Part shown: piece after piece, positions 45,201 to 54,771 of the stretch
Layout: each line of letters starts with the position of its first letter
Numbering within the stretch: position 1 is the first letter of the stretch
Origin: Streptococcus mitis NCTC 12261
Lineage (GTDB): Bacteria > Bacillota > Bacilli > Lactobacillales > Streptococcaceae
Length of the DNA: 64,000 bases
Assembly: GCF_000148585.2 (NCBI RefSeq)
Contig: NZ_CP028414.1
Location: 1,293,501-1,357,500, forward strand
Direction: 5' to 3'
Position numbers and translations under genes: made by a program
The notes under the pieces: model-generated
The model's input: the letters and a program-made list of their open reading frames with translations, nothing else
Databases searched by the model: none
What the model was told of the DNA's origin: nothing

Positions 45201-48200
45201 TTACACTTGTTTCTGGATCTGGTACGTGTCCATTGTCCACTTCTTGAGGGATTCCAGTTGGTGTGTATTCATCATTTTGAGGCGTTACGTTTACCGTTAC
45301 CGTCACTTCTTCCGTACTCTTATCTGGGTAAGTGATTAATACTTTTCCTGTCTTACTTCCTGGTTTACTTGTGTCTGGTTGTTCTGACCAGCTATAGTTT
45401 GTTCCTTTTGGTAAGTCGTTTGTATTAATACTTTTCTCTGGATCTGGTACTTCGTTGTGACGCACAGTTTGGTTCGGTTCTTTTGCCGTTGGGTTGAAGG
45501 TGTCACTTTGTTTCTTAACTGTGACTGGTACTTCTACTTCATCTTCCGTTCCATCTGGATAATGAACTAAGGCTACTCCTGGATGACTTCCTGGTGTATT
45601 CACAACTGGAGTTTCTTTCCATGTGACGGTTGTGCCTTCTGGTAAGCCTGCTTTATCTACACTTTTATTAGGATCTGGCACTTGTCCATAACTTGTATTT
45701 TGTGAAATTGGCGTTGGAGTATTCTTGGTACTCATTGAAGATACAGTGATTTTCGCAGTTCTTTCGCTGACATTTCCTGCTTTGTCTTCTGCTCGAATGT
45801 TTAAAGTAAATTCTTGACTTGGTGTATTCTCAGCTAGTTTTTCTACTGTTTGTTTTCCTGATTTGAATTTAATAGCGTTAGTTGTACTATCATATTCTAA
45901 GTAATCAGGCAAGCCTGTCACAGTAACGTTTTTAATTCCACTTCCGTTTTCATTATCTTCCGCTCTTACTTCCATATTTGGTAAAGCTTTGTCTAATGCT
46001 GTCATTTCCCAGTTTGTATTTTCTGCTGGTGATTGGATTGTTGGTGGTGTCACGTCTTTAACTTTCAGAGGAATGGTCACTTCTTTAGTTGTTCCATCTT
46101 TGAAAGTTACTGTAGCGTTAATAGTTTGTTCACCATAGTTAGCTGTGCTGATTGTAGGTGCTGTAACTGTTGAAATCTTATCTGTTCCATTCACATTTCC
46201 TGCTTTTGAAGTTGCAGTTACTTTCGCTTTTAAGTCGTCATTTGAAACTGAATCATTTTGATTTACTTCAATTAGCGTTCCAGTTACTTCGTATTCTGAG
46301 CTAAGTCCTTTTACAGTAACTTTTACATTTACGATATCTTTCGAACCGTCTTTATACTTTACTTCTACTACACCATCTTTTTCTCCAGGCCCATCGGTCG
46401 TTACTGGTGGTGTTTTCCAAGCATAACTTGTCCCTTCCGGTAAGCCTGTTTGATTCACGCTTGTTCCTGCATCTGGAGTTGCCCCATAACTCACTGTTTG
46501 TTTGTTCGGATTTGCTGTTGCATCATATTTGGTAGTCATTGATTTCACAGTAAACGTTAATTGTGAAGTACTACTATTATTCGCATTATCTGTCACTCGA
46601 ATTGTAGCTGTATGTGTTTGAGAATCTGTACCAACTGGTAATTTTGGAACTTCTTGAGTACCATCTTTAAACTTAATGGTTTTATTCGCATCATCATAAG
46701 TTAAGAAATCTGGTAAGTCTGTTACCGTTGTTGACCGAACACCACTTCCTCCTGCATTGTCTTCAGATGTTACTTTAATTGGAGAAAATGCTTTATCTAA
46801 TGCTATTAAATCGATATTCTGACCATTCGCTGGTGTTTGAATCGTTGGAGCCGTTACATCTTTTACTTCTAAAGGAATTGTTACCGTATCCCTTGTATCA
46901 TCGAGATAGGTTACCGTTGCTGAAATTTCTTTGTTCCCTGTCTCAGCAGTACTAATTTTCCCAACAGGAGTAACAGTTTTCACCTTACTATTACCGTTTT
47001 TATTAATTGTCACAGCAGATTTTAAGTCTTGTTCTGAGACAGTATCGTTTTGATTTTTGACAATTTTTGTAGCTGTAGGTTCATACTCATCACTTAGCTT
47101 ACGAACTTTTACAGTAACCGTTACTTCATCTACTGAATCGTCTGGATAAGTAACTTTCACGACTCCTGTTTTATTTCCAGGTCTATTCGTATCTGGTGCA
47201 GATTTCCATGTATATTGAGCATCAGTCGGTAATCCTGCTGTATTCACACTTGTTTTCGGATTAGGAGTTTCACCATGGCTCACTTCTTGAATCGTTGCAT
47301 TCGCTTGTGGATTATACTTTTCAGCCATAGGCATGTGAGTAATACTAAATGTTCGTTCACTACTATTTCCTGCATTATCTTCCACACGTAATGTTATATT
47401 TCTTGTAGTTCGAGTTCTTCCAGACAATTTTGGAACTTCACGTTCTCCATCTTGGAAAACGATGCTACTTGTCGCTTTATCATACTTCAAGAAACTTGGT
47501 AAGTTCATTGGAACAATACTCTTTATTCCACTTCCTCCAGGATTATCAGCAACTGCTACTTTAATAGGTGGCAATGTCTTATCTAATGCTGTGATTTCCC
47601 ATGTTTGACCTTCTGTTGGTGTTTGAATTGTTGGAGCAATTACGTCTTTTACTTCTAGAGGAATATCAACTGGATCAGTGGTATTATCCAGATAAGTTAC
47701 TGTCGCTTTTATGGTTTGTGAGCCTGCATGCACAGTGCTTATAGGCGCTGCAGTAACTGACTTGACTTTTCTAGTTCCACCATTATCCACTGTTACTGCT
47801 GCTTTTAATCTATCATTCGTTACTGGATCATTTTGATTCACAGTAATTGTCTTTCCAGTTGGTATATGTTCATCACTTAGTTTACGGACTTTCACGGTTA
47901 CAGGTACTGTATCTGTTGAGCCATCTGGATAGGTTACAGTTACGACTTCGGTTTGATCCCCAGGGCCTGTTGCCGTATTAGGTTGTGTTGCCCATCCGTA
48001 TCTTGTACCTGTTGGCAGCCCATTTTTTTGAATACTTGTTCCTGCATCAGGCGCTTCCCCATAACTCACTTCTTGAATTTGAGAATTAGCAACTGCTGTA
48101 TATTTTTGTGTTTGAGATTGAATATGGAAAGTAATATTTTTAGTCGCAGTATTTTCTTTTTTATCAACCGCTTTAACAGTCACTTGAATACTTGATTTAC

Positions 48201-50475
48201 CAAGTTGGAAATTATTTGGAATAACGCCATTAATTTCAATTTTTGATTTTTTTGCATTGTAAGATAATGGATTCGGTAGATTGTCAACCGTTACAGAGTT
48301 ACTTTCTTTGAGACCTACTCCTTTATCATTATCTTGAGCGTGAATATTGATTTCACTAGGTAGTCCTTCTAATCTCGTTAATGTAATATTATCAGGGGCA
48401 GTAATTGTCGGTTTAATATTATCTACAATCTCAACTGGGACATTCACAGTTTTCATTAAATGACTACCACGAAGAATTTCGATTTCTTTATGTTGTACAC
48501 CTGCTGCAGAGGTATCCACATTAGAAGAGCCACCTTTCCAACGAACTGTTAATTCTCCTGGAACTGCTGAATTATCTGAAACTGTCACGTAATTTCTAGC
48601 ATCCCCTAGTTGACCAGACTGATTCTGATTAATTTTTTTATCTTGTTTTCCTAGAAAATCTAAAACTGTATAAGGAGTTGTTACATCTTTTGTTACTCCA
48701 TTTTCATAAGTTGTTGTGACAACAACATTTCTTGTCCCTGCTTCTTGCAAGTTAAATGGTGTTTTATACGTTACCTGAGCCGTTGTTGGTACTTCATGTC
48801 CTGTTTTTGATCGTACTAATTCTCTTGGATTCGTATATAATTCTTTTGAATCCCCAAAATAAGCAGTCAAACTGGAATGTTTCGCTTCTACATCATTTGT
48901 CGCATTTGTTTGAATGGTTTTAGGGTTGAATCCATCTTTAAAATGAATCGTCATTGTTGCACCATCAGCTGATACCTCAGCATGGTCAAAGTCGATATGA
49001 TTCGCACGATTAACCACATTTGGATGCTCTGCTTTAAATTTTTCAATCAAAGCATTTTTTTCTGTTTCCGTTAAATGACGGACATCATCCACATAAGTTG
49101 GCGTTAAATCTCTAACAGTATTACGTTCACTTTGAGGTTTGATAGTCAAAGTATAGGTAATTGTATTTTGTTTATGTGTCCCATTTGCTCCAATTGTAAT
49201 ATGATAAGTACCTGGTGTTACATTTCCACCATCACCTATAGTTCCAACAAGAGCCATTTGCACTTCAGGATTATTTACATTCCAATAGTTAGCAGCAATA
49301 TCTACTTCTTCTTTCTTTCCTGTTTGGAAATTTTTATAAGCTACACGTAGTTTTAAACCTTTAACTTGATTAAGACCACTTATAACTCCTACTCTTTTTA
49401 CATAATACGGAGTAGGATCTTCCTCTCCACGTTTAGGGCCATTCGGATATCTTACTAATGGCTCTCCATTTCCTCTTTTACCATATGCTGTCATTACCGA
49501 GAATAGAGTATCTGAATTATAAAAAGTTAATTCTTTTTTATTTTCGTTTACTAACGCATTACTACCCTCGTATTTGTTAGCAATTGACGATATCCAAATA
49601 GCTCTAAACCCACTCTCTCCCTTACCATCAATTGGTTTTCCATTCCGTGGATCACGTTTCCCAGATTGTGCTCGAGTTACTCTATTAGCTACTTTGTTGC
49701 GGAGGCTCTTCGCTTCATTTAGAGCACCATCAACTTCACTCTCAGTGGCTTTTCCCTCAGATAAATCTGCAAATACTTGAAGAGATTTGCTTTCAGATTC
49801 ACTGAATTCATAACTGATTTCTCCTGCCAGTTGGTTAATTTCTGAAACAAGAGCCTGAACCTTAGCGATCTTTTCTGTTGAAGGATTTTTCTTTTCATCA
49901 CTATCGTTTGCTTTGTCTGCTTGCTTTTCTTTTTTGTCTATGTCGTTGCTTTTCTCTTCCAGTTGAGCAAATGATTCAGACAAAGCTTGAACTTCTTTAT
50001 CTATCTCATCCTGACTAGCACCTTCTTTATCCAAGACTGCTTGCGCACGCGACAAAGAGAGATTAAGATTTTCAACTGATTTAGCTGTTTTAGTCTGTAA
50101 ATCAGTGTTCCTAATCTTTTCAATTAATTCATTTAAAGCAGTTTTATCCACAGCTTTGACTGGATGCTCTAAAGACTTTTCAAGAATTTTTTCTTCTGGA
50201 ACATGTTCAGAAATCTTATCTGATTCTTTAACAGGATTTTCTACCTGTGGATGATTTTCCACATCGTTTGGAATCTTGTCACTATTCGGATCTTCATCTT
50301 TAACTTTAGTTGAATCATTCAGAGACGCAACCATTTCATCAGCATGAACAAGATGTGGATTCTGTATCGTCACTGCTCCGGTAGCCAAAAAAAGAGTGCA
50401 CCCAAAAAGAAAATGCTTCCCTTTCTTTATCATCCGCCAATTCTTTTGATTGATTCCTTTTCGATTAAAAAACAT
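42262..50475 (-). CDS. Adhesin C: giant LPNTG surface protein with Rib-type repeats
   Basis: A 2737-residue predicted wall-anchored protein. The ATG follows AAGGAG. The signal is not YSIRK: NWRMIKKGKHFLFGCTLFLATGA, cleaved near HADE; it weakly resembles KxYKxGKxW signals. A FIVAR-like three-helix domain (about residues 115-165) and an unassigned globular region (GESGFRAIWISSIANKYEG to about 560) follow. Next come domains alternating Rib-like strands (VTYPDGSTDTVPVTVKV) with KDVTAPTIQTP-type units, a highly regular Rib array, four short blocks (PEFNGGVN / PEFAGGVN), one MucBP-like unit (KWVDENGKELKPADAK), then LPNTG at 42367-42381 and KKKKDDEEEA. Rib proteins are stiff stalks that extend adhesive tips; the ligand is unknown. 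Confidence 0.92.
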   Translation of the reverse strand: MFFNRKGINQKNWRMIKKGKHFLFGCTLFLATGAVTIQNPHLVHADEMVASLNDSTKVKDEDPNSDKIPNDVENHPQVENPVKESDKISEHVPEEKILEKSLEHPVKAVDKTALNELIEKIRNTDLQTKTAKSVENLNLSLSRAQAVLDKEGASQDEIDKEVQALSESFAQLEEKSNDIDKKEKQADKANDSDEKKNPSTEKIAKVQALVSEINQLAGEISYEFSESESKSLQVFADLSEGKATESEVDGALNEAKSLRNKVANRVTRAQSGKRDPRNGKPIDGKGESGFRAIWISSIANKYEGSNALVNENKKELTFYNSDTLFSVMTAYGKRGNGEPLVRYPNGPKRGEEDPTPYYVKRVGVISGLNQVKGLKLRVAYKNFQTGKKEEVDIAANYWNVNNPEVQMALVGTIGDGGNVTPGTYHITIGANGTHKQNTITYTLTIKPQSERNTVRDLTPTYVDDVRHLTETEKNALIEKFKAEHPNVVNRANHIDFDHAEVSADGATMTIHFKDGFNPKTIQTNATNDVEAKHSSLTAYFGDSKELYTNPRELVRSKTGHEVPTTAQVTYKTPFNLQEAGTRNVVVTTTYENGVTKDVTTPYTVLDFLGKQDKKINQNQSGQLGDARNYVTVSDNSAVPGELTVRWKGGSSNVDTSAAGVQHKEIEILRGSHLMKTVNVPVEIVDNIKPTITAPDNITLTRLEGLPSEINIHAQDNDKGVGLKESNSVTVDNLPNPLSYNAKKSKIEINGVIPNNFQLGKSSIQVTVKAVDKKENTATKNITFHIQSQTQKYTAVANSQIQEVSYGEAPDAGTSIQKNGLPTGTRYGWATQPNTATGPGDQTEVVTVTYPDGSTDTVPVTVKVRKLSDEHIPTGKTITVNQNDPVTNDRLKAAVTVDNGGTRKVKSVTAAPISTVHAGSQTIKATVTYLDNTTDPVDIPLEVKDVIAPTIQTPTEGQTWEITALDKTLPPIKVAVADNPGGSGIKSIVPMNLPSFLKYDKATSSIVFQDGEREVPKLSGRTRTTRNITLRVEDNAGNSSERTFSITHMPMAEKYNPQANATIQEVSHGETPNPKTSVNTAGLPTDAQYTWKSAPDTNRPGNKTGVVKVTYPDDSVDEVTVTVKVRKLSDEYEPTATKIVKNQNDTVSEQDLKSAVTINKNGNSKVKTVTPVGKISTAETGNKEISATVTYLDDTRDTVTIPLEVKDVTAPTIQTPANGQNIDLIALDKAFSPIKVTSEDNAGGSGVRSTTVTDLPDFLTYDDANKTIKFKDGTQEVPKLPVGTDSQTHTATIRVTDNANNSSTSQLTFTVKSMTTKYDATANPNKQTVSYGATPDAGTSVNQTGLPEGTSYAWKTPPVTTDGPGEKDGVVEVKYKDGSKDIVNVKVTVKGLSSEYEVTGTLIEVNQNDSVSNDDLKAKVTATSKAGNVNGTDKISTVTAPTISTANYGEQTINATVTFKDGTTKEVTIPLKVKDVTPPTIQSPAENTNWEMTALDKALPNMEVRAEDNENGSGIKNVTVTGLPDYLEYDSTTNAIKFKSGKQTVEKLAENTPSQEFTLNIRAEDKAGNVSERTAKITVSSMSTKNTPTPISQNTSYGQVPDPNKSVDKAGLPEGTTVTWKETPVVNTPGSHPGVALVHYPDGTEDEVEVPVTVKKQSDTFNPTAKEPNQTVRHNEVPDPEKSINTNDLPKGTNYSWSEQPDTSKPGSKTGKVLITYPDKSTEEVTVTVNVTPQNDEYTPTGIPQEVDNGHVPDPETSVTKTGLPEGTTVTWKTRPDVSTPGSHPGVALVHYPDGTEDEVEVPVRVKEQKDTFNPTAKEPNQTVRHNEVPDPEKSINTNDLPKGTNYSWSEQPDTSKPGSKTGKVLITYPDKSTEEVTVTVNVTPQNDEYTPTGIPQEVDNGHVPDPETSVTKTGLPEGTTVTWKTRPDVSTPGSHPGVALVHYPDGTEDEVEIPVTVKKQSDTFNPTAKEPNQTVRHNEVPDPEKSINTNDLPKGTNYSWSEQPDTSKPGSKTGKVLITYPDHSTEEVTVTVNVTPQNDEYSPTGIAQTVDNGHVPDPETSVNKTGLPEGTTVTWKETPVVNTPGSHPGVALVHYPDGTEDEVEVPVTVKKQSDTFNPTAKEPNQTVRHNEVPDPEKSINTNDLPKGTNYSWSEQPDTSKPGSKTGKVLITYPDKSTEEVTVTVNVTPQNDEYTPTGIPQEVDNGHVPDPETSVTKTGLPEGTTVTWKTRPDVSTPGSHPGVALVHYPDGTEDEVEVPVRVKEQKDTFNPTAKEPNQTVRHNEVPDPEKSINTNDLPKGTNYSWSEQPDTSKPGSKTGKVLITYPDKSTEEVTVTVEVTPQKDDYDPQPKTQTVEHAQVPSAKDSIENVKTLPEGTTFGWKDGKIPDTSKHGEKKGVVTVTYPDGSTEDVDVVITVNPEDFSPVVPMEKVPVKNPENLSPEEQDKVKEKVTKANPGKDVTVDSKGNVTITDPETKVSHEISRDKLVFAYAKGEPETSKIPEFNGGVNAPDSPVHEVPEFAGGVNGEPEIQETLPEFNGGVNAPNSPTHEVPEFNGGVNGELPDPVEVSKIQLMITKWVDENGKELKPADAKAPKVLGEANEAFEHGEIEGYVFVRTETKGDVVTHIFRKVSPVRPTGDGQQRPATPSDDTNPRPDIATPTEVPATQAAGQPSQIVAMPAQLQNEVSETNPSVSQTQAVLPNTGIQEDRTTGTVGVLSLLGAFGLLFAKKKKDDEEEA
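43440..45710 (-). repeat. Rib repeat array in adhesin C (456-bp unit, about five copies)
   Basis: The shared block CGGTTCTTTTGCCGTTGG occurs at 43651, 44107, 44563, 45019 and 45475, exactly 456 bp apart. One unit is 152 codons, two alternating Rib domains (one with TVRHNEVPDPEKS, one with VDNGHVPDPETS). Copies differ at few bases. Confidence 0.92.
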
Positions 50476-50518
50476 TAAGAACTCCTTGCTTCAAATTATA
50501 AAATTACTTCTTGTATAT

Positions 50519-50547
50519 ATTATATTCTTTTATTTCCTTATATGCAA
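50519..50547 (-). promoter_or_regulatory. Promoter of adhesin C
   Basis: Minus strand: -35 TTGCAT (50542-50547), 17-base spacer, -10 TATAAT (50519-50524). Confidence 0.8.
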
Positions 50548-50643
50548 ACCCTTTCGATACATAATATATTGTTTATAAGATTTGTTATATTTTTGTAAAA
50601 ATAATTTACTAATCCAGAAAATTACTAAATTCATTTTATTATC

Positions 50644-50681
50644 AAAAAATGAGCAACTTTTATATTAAGTTACTCATTTTT
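50644..50681 (-). terminator. Terminator of gene D
   Basis: Stem AAAAATGAG-c-AACTT / AAGTT-a-CTCATTTTT with a 7-base loop; located about 64 bases after the D stop. Confidence 0.8.
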
Positions 50682-50744
50682 ATAAACTCTATTTTATTTA
50701 GATTATACTATCCTACTAGTTAAATCAGTATTAACACTTTATAT

Positions 50745-53700
50745 TTAGCGATGTCTTCTAGCATGACCACGAGTTCCTGGTCCAGTTCTAATTGGTTTAA
50801 CTTGTTTACCTGGACGTGAAGGAACATGGTGTACTGGTCCATGATGAGGTCTCGTTAAATGCGGTTTAGGCTGAACACTTGGTTTTGGATGAGTAACAAC
50901 TACATTTGGTTTTGTAACAACTCCGACTACATGCGTGTGGCTGGTAGTACCAGTATGAATGACACTTGTCACCTCTGAATGAGTTTCGGTCTCATTTGTC
51001 GTGATAGTGACAATCGGTGTTGTTGGACCTGCTGTTGCCGCATTTGAGGTAACAGTGGTTGTCGTTGTAGTTGTAGTCGTAGCCGTTCCACCAGGAACAG
51101 GTGTTGTCTCTGTTTTCTTATTAACAGATGTTTGTGAAGAAAAATCTGTTGGTTTAATTGCAGCCAAGGCTTCAGCTGGAGTTAAGCTAGGTTTTGAATC
51201 AGTAGTCGCTACCGGCTTTGGTTGCACAGCTGGTGTTGGTGTAGCTGGAGTAGATACTACTGGTTTAACAGGTGTTACCGGTGCAGGTGCTACTGGTTTC
51301 ACTGGAGCAACTGGTTGTGGTGTGGCAACAGGCGCTGGAGTTACTGGTGTCGAAACTACTGGTTTGACAGGTGTTACTGGTGCTACCGGTTTTGGTTTAA
51401 CGACAGGCGCTGGCTTGGCCGGAGTTGACACTGCTGGTTTAACCGGTGTTACTGGCTTGACCGGTACAACGGGTTTTGCAACAATTGGTGATGATGCAAC
51501 AACTGGATTCGGAACAGTCAAAACTGGTTTGATAGAAATTCCATTCCCTAGACTAGAAGGAGTTGCTGCAATAGTTGTTACTCCTTGTGGAGTGACATTT
51601 GGTTTATGAACAGTCGTATCCACTGACGCTACTGGTTTATCATCAATTCTTGTGATTTTCCAATTATCATAAATAACTGCACCAGTAACGAGGTTAACTC
51701 TCGCCACTCTTTCAAAAACTACAGATCGAACTACATCTTTGAAAGCTTTTTTACCATCTTTTAGATATTTGTAGTGAATGGTCTGCTTGGTCATTTTTCT
51801 CAGTGTATCTAAGTTTTCAACCGATTTAGGCCAAACAGGTGACAATGCATCTCCTGCTACCAATGGATTTCCAGCAATTGGTTTAGGATCATCTGCTGTG
51901 ACAGTCATAACTTTTTCGATTAATTGAACTGAGAATACTTGATCAGTTTGTTTTTCACTGTCAAAGCGTTTATCATTAGCATTTGCAAAACCGTCATGTA
52001 CTAATTCATATCCTTGTTTTAGGTATTGATTAATACGAGTTTTTGAATTATAAGCAATTGTTTCACCTGGAAGACCAACTACACTATCCACATTTCCTAA
52101 AACTTTAGGACTTGTTTCTGTTTGATTGAGGTATTTAACCTGTGCTTTTTGTTGAGCAAGATAATCATAAACAACATGGATATCAGCCTGTGTCAAATGT
52201 CCCTTACTATTAGCAGGTGTTTGTGACAAGACATATACTACACCATCTTTTTCGAAACGTTCAGGAACTTTAGCAGTCACATCATAGTTATTTCCCAACA
52301 AGTTAATGAGATTTGAACTCTTATCATGTGGTGTATTGAATGTTTCTAAAATAGCTTGACTTGTTTTATCACGATACTGAATATCAACTTTACCAAATTT
52401 AGCTTCTTCGTACACAGCTACCACGTTGGCTTGAGCTCGTGTAATCGTACCAGATGTCTTCGTATTGCTATAGAAACGATCATTCTGTGCATACTCTTTG
52501 AAGACATAATATTTACCATTTGGTGAATGCAATAAATAAGGTGCTGTGATAGATGTTGTTTGAATTCCTTTGTTTTCTTGAACTTCTGTCTCAGTTGTAT
52601 TTCTCTCCAAAGTAGCTACATAGCTAGTATCAATTTTGGTAGATGGTCTTACAGTAGTGAATTTGTCTTGAAGGATACCTCCATTTTCCACCGCTGCAAT
52701 GGCAGGAAGAAGCATTTTCCCTTGAGTATCAACGAAGCGAACAGCTACATCTCCATATACAAGGCGTCCATCTGTTCTAACCATATCTGGGTTAGCAATT
52801 TTCCAGTCAGAATCAGCAGCTTGTTCGTATTGGTCTGTAAGATTTTTACCTTTGGCATCAACCACTGTCAATGTCCCTGGAACATTCGATTTAAAACCAT
52901 TTCTAGCTTCATTCAGATAATTAACTGTGTGACTTGTCGGAACACGATCAACTCCAAAATCTTTTGTACGTAATACATAAGTTCTTCCAGCCAACATCTT
53001 TCCAGATACCAATTCAAAGGTTAATTCATTATCTGCTGCCTTAAGAATCTTGAATTTGGCATGTTGACCAGGCTCTTCACGAGGTGCTTCCAAGATAACA
53101 TTATGGCGATTTACCCTTGTTCTTGATGTATCAGGGCTAGTATTTATCATTTCGACATTGTGGGCACCACGCTCAATAAATTCACCAACAGTAGCAAACT
53201 TATTGAATTCTGTATCTTTAATACGAACAGTGAAACGAGTCCCTGCACTAAAGTTTGATTTCCATGTTCCGATACGAAGGGTACTGTTGTATGTCTTGAT
53301 ACTTCCATCATCATCCAACATCACATCACCTGTGAAGTTAGCTGTAGTAGGTGTATCATAAACTTTAGGTGCTCCGATATCTGTTTTAATCACAGTGTAA
53401 TTCTTAGTGACTACATTTTGACCATTAACTGAGATAACACCAGTTACAGACTTATCCACATTCACTCTAGGATAACGAATTCCACCTCTGTATTGAAGTT
53501 CAAAAGTAACATCGTCTAAGCGTTCAATTTCGTCAGTGAAACGGTATGTTGCTTCAATATGACTTCCTTTGTCAACTAAATCCCATGATTCTTTAGTGTC
53601 CAAAGCAACGTCACGATCTCCACGTGAAGCCCAGTATGAAAGGCTTCCAGCTTTGGCATTATCATTTTTCTGAATCAGACTCACTCGTTCTGCAAATACT

Positions 53701-54647
53701 TTACCTTCAGCAACCAATTTTTGAGGAAGATTATTGTCTTGTGGTAATTCCTTCAAGCCAATTGTGAAGATATCCCCCTTATGATAGGCACCATTTTTAA
53801 ATTTTAATTGGAAACGATAATCAGCAATACCTGTTGAAGTCACACGGTCCGCCATATCGATTGTACCATTGGCAATAATATTTCCATTATCGATAGCTAC
53901 ATCTTGTGTTTGAATTGGCGATAGACTAGCGCTAATTTTCTTGCCATGTCCTGCACGTTGCAACTCAGTATACACTGTTTCGATAGCTGAATACAGTTGA
54001 TTTAATTGAGTCTTAAGATTTTCTGCACTAACAGATGAATCTTTTAATAAGGCTTTTGATTGTGAAATCTGAATGGTGGCTGTCTTAACAGCGGCTTGAA
54101 CTAAGGCTTTTTCTTCAGCTTTACGTTCTGCTTCTTGAGAATAACGTAAAGCGACTTGATTTAAAACTTCTGCTTCTGATACAACCTGATCCAGAGTAGT
54201 TTTTTCGACTGATTTTTCTTCATTTACCTTTTCACTTGAAGCAGGTGAAGTAGTTTTTTCTTCGCTAGGTTTTACTTCTTTAGAAGTTAATTCTTTTGAG
54301 TCAGCATTTTTTGTCTCAGCTGCCACTTTAGATTCTGCTTCTTTCTTTAGAAGGGCATTGACATCTAATTCTTCTTTTTCCAAAACTGGAGTTTGAAGAG
54401 CGGAAGGCAATTCTGCTATTTTTTCCTCTGAATTTTTTTGCTTAGTCTCGTCAGGTTTTTCAGAGACTTTTTGTTCCTCTTTTTCAGTTCGATGTGAATC
54501 TACTTTCTGTTCATCTGCACTCACACCTGAATAAGCACCAAAAACCATCAAGGCAGCTACAGCAACAGATACTGCACCAAAACTTGATTTTCTAATGGAA
54601 TACTTGTTTACCTTATTCATTTGATTCCGTTTTACTCTTGAATACAT
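50745..54647 (-). CDS. Protein D: YSIRK-signal adhesin-like protein lacking a sortase motif
   Basis: A 1300-residue predicted secreted protein. YSIRK signal ([19 protein letters not shown]), cleaved near SADE; charged stretch; helical segment like that in A and B ([17 protein letters not shown], ending QRAGHGKK); beta-rich modules (about residues 260-620) distantly like A and B; one MucBP ([16 protein letters not shown]) and one Muc_B2-like unit ([16 protein letters not shown]); long Pro/Val/Lys region; a run of nine threonines; and a basic His/Arg-rich C-terminus ([15 protein letters not shown] ... RGHARRHR). There is no LPXTG, hydrophobic segment or sortase tail, nor any in other frames before the terminator. 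It may be released or held by charge. The ribosome site is weak (AGAGAG). Confidence 0.88.
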   Translation of the reverse strand: MYSRVKRNQMNKVNKYSIRKSSFGAVSVAVAALMVFGAYSGVSADEQKVDSHRTEKEEQKVSEKPDETKQKNSEEKIAELPSALQTPVLEKEELDVNALLKKEAESKVAAETKNADSKELTSKEVKPSEEKTTSPASSEKVNEEKSVEKTTLDQVVSEAEVLNQVALRYSQEAERKAEEKALVQAAVKTATIQISQSKALLKDSSVSAENLKTQLNQLYSAIETVYTELQRAGHGKKISASLSPIQTQDVAIDNGNIIANGTIDMADRVTSTGIADYRFQLKFKNGAYHKGDIFTIGLKELPQDNNLPQKLVAEGKVFAERVSLIQKNDNAKAGSLSYWASRGDRDVALDTKESWDLVDKGSHIEATYRFTDEIERLDDVTFELQYRGGIRYPRVNVDKSVTGVISVNGQNVVTKNYTVIKTDIGAPKVYDTPTTANFTGDVMLDDDGSIKTYNSTLRIGTWKSNFSAGTRFTVRIKDTEFNKFATVGEFIERGAHNVEMINTSPDTSRTRVNRHNVILEAPREEPGQHAKFKILKAADNELTFELVSGKMLAGRTYVLRTKDFGVDRVPTSHTVNYLNEARNGFKSNVPGTLTVVDAKGKNLTDQYEQAADSDWKIANPDMVRTDGRLVYGDVAVRFVDTQGKMLLPAIAAVENGGILQDKFTTVRPSTKIDTSYVATLERNTTETEVQENKGIQTTSITAPYLLHSPNGKYYVFKEYAQNDRFYSNTKTSGTITRAQANVVAVYEEAKFGKVDIQYRDKTSQAILETFNTPHDKSSNLINLLGNNYDVTAKVPERFEKDGVVYVLSQTPANSKGHLTQADIHVVYDYLAQQKAQVKYLNQTETSPKVLGNVDSVVGLPGETIAYNSKTRINQYLKQGYELVHDGFANANDKRFDSEKQTDQVFSVQLIEKVMTVTADDPKPIAGNPLVAGDALSPVWPKSVENLDTLRKMTKQTIHYKYLKDGKKAFKDVVRSVVFERVARVNLVTGAVIYDNWKITRIDDKPVASVDTTVHKPNVTPQGVTTIAATPSSLGNGISIKPVLTVPNPVVASSPIVAKPVVPVKPVTPVKPAVSTPAKPAPVVKPKPVAPVTPVKPVVSTPVTPAPVATPQPVAPVKPVAPAPVTPVKPVVSTPATPTPAVQPKPVATTDSKPSLTPAEALAAIKPTDFSSQTSVNKKTETTPVPGGTATTTTTTTTTVTSNAATAGPTTPIVTITTNETETHSEVTSVIHTGTTSHTHVVGVVTKPNVVVTHPKPSVQPKPHLTRPHHGPVHHVPSRPGKQVKPIRTGPGTRGHARRHR

Positions 54648-54674
54648 ATTTTTTCTCTCTAACTATTTTATGAT

Positions 54675-54722
54675 AAAAAAGGGAGTGGAATTGATGCTGT
54701 ATTGACATACATTCTCACTCCC
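54675..54722 (-). terminator. Terminator of adhesin E
   Basis: Stem GGGAGTG / CACTCCC (extended by GAAT/ATTC inside) with a TTTTTT run on the minus strand. It ends about 28 bases before the D start codon. Confidence 0.75.
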
Positions 54723-54771
54723 TAAAACACTACACTTACAATATTTTGTTGCCTAGAGTTTTGTTTTGATT

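Noticed and set aside
50644-50760. Lost LPXTG of gene D in another frame after its stop
   Set aside because: The bases between the stop and the terminator encode no sorting-signal-like sequence in any frame.
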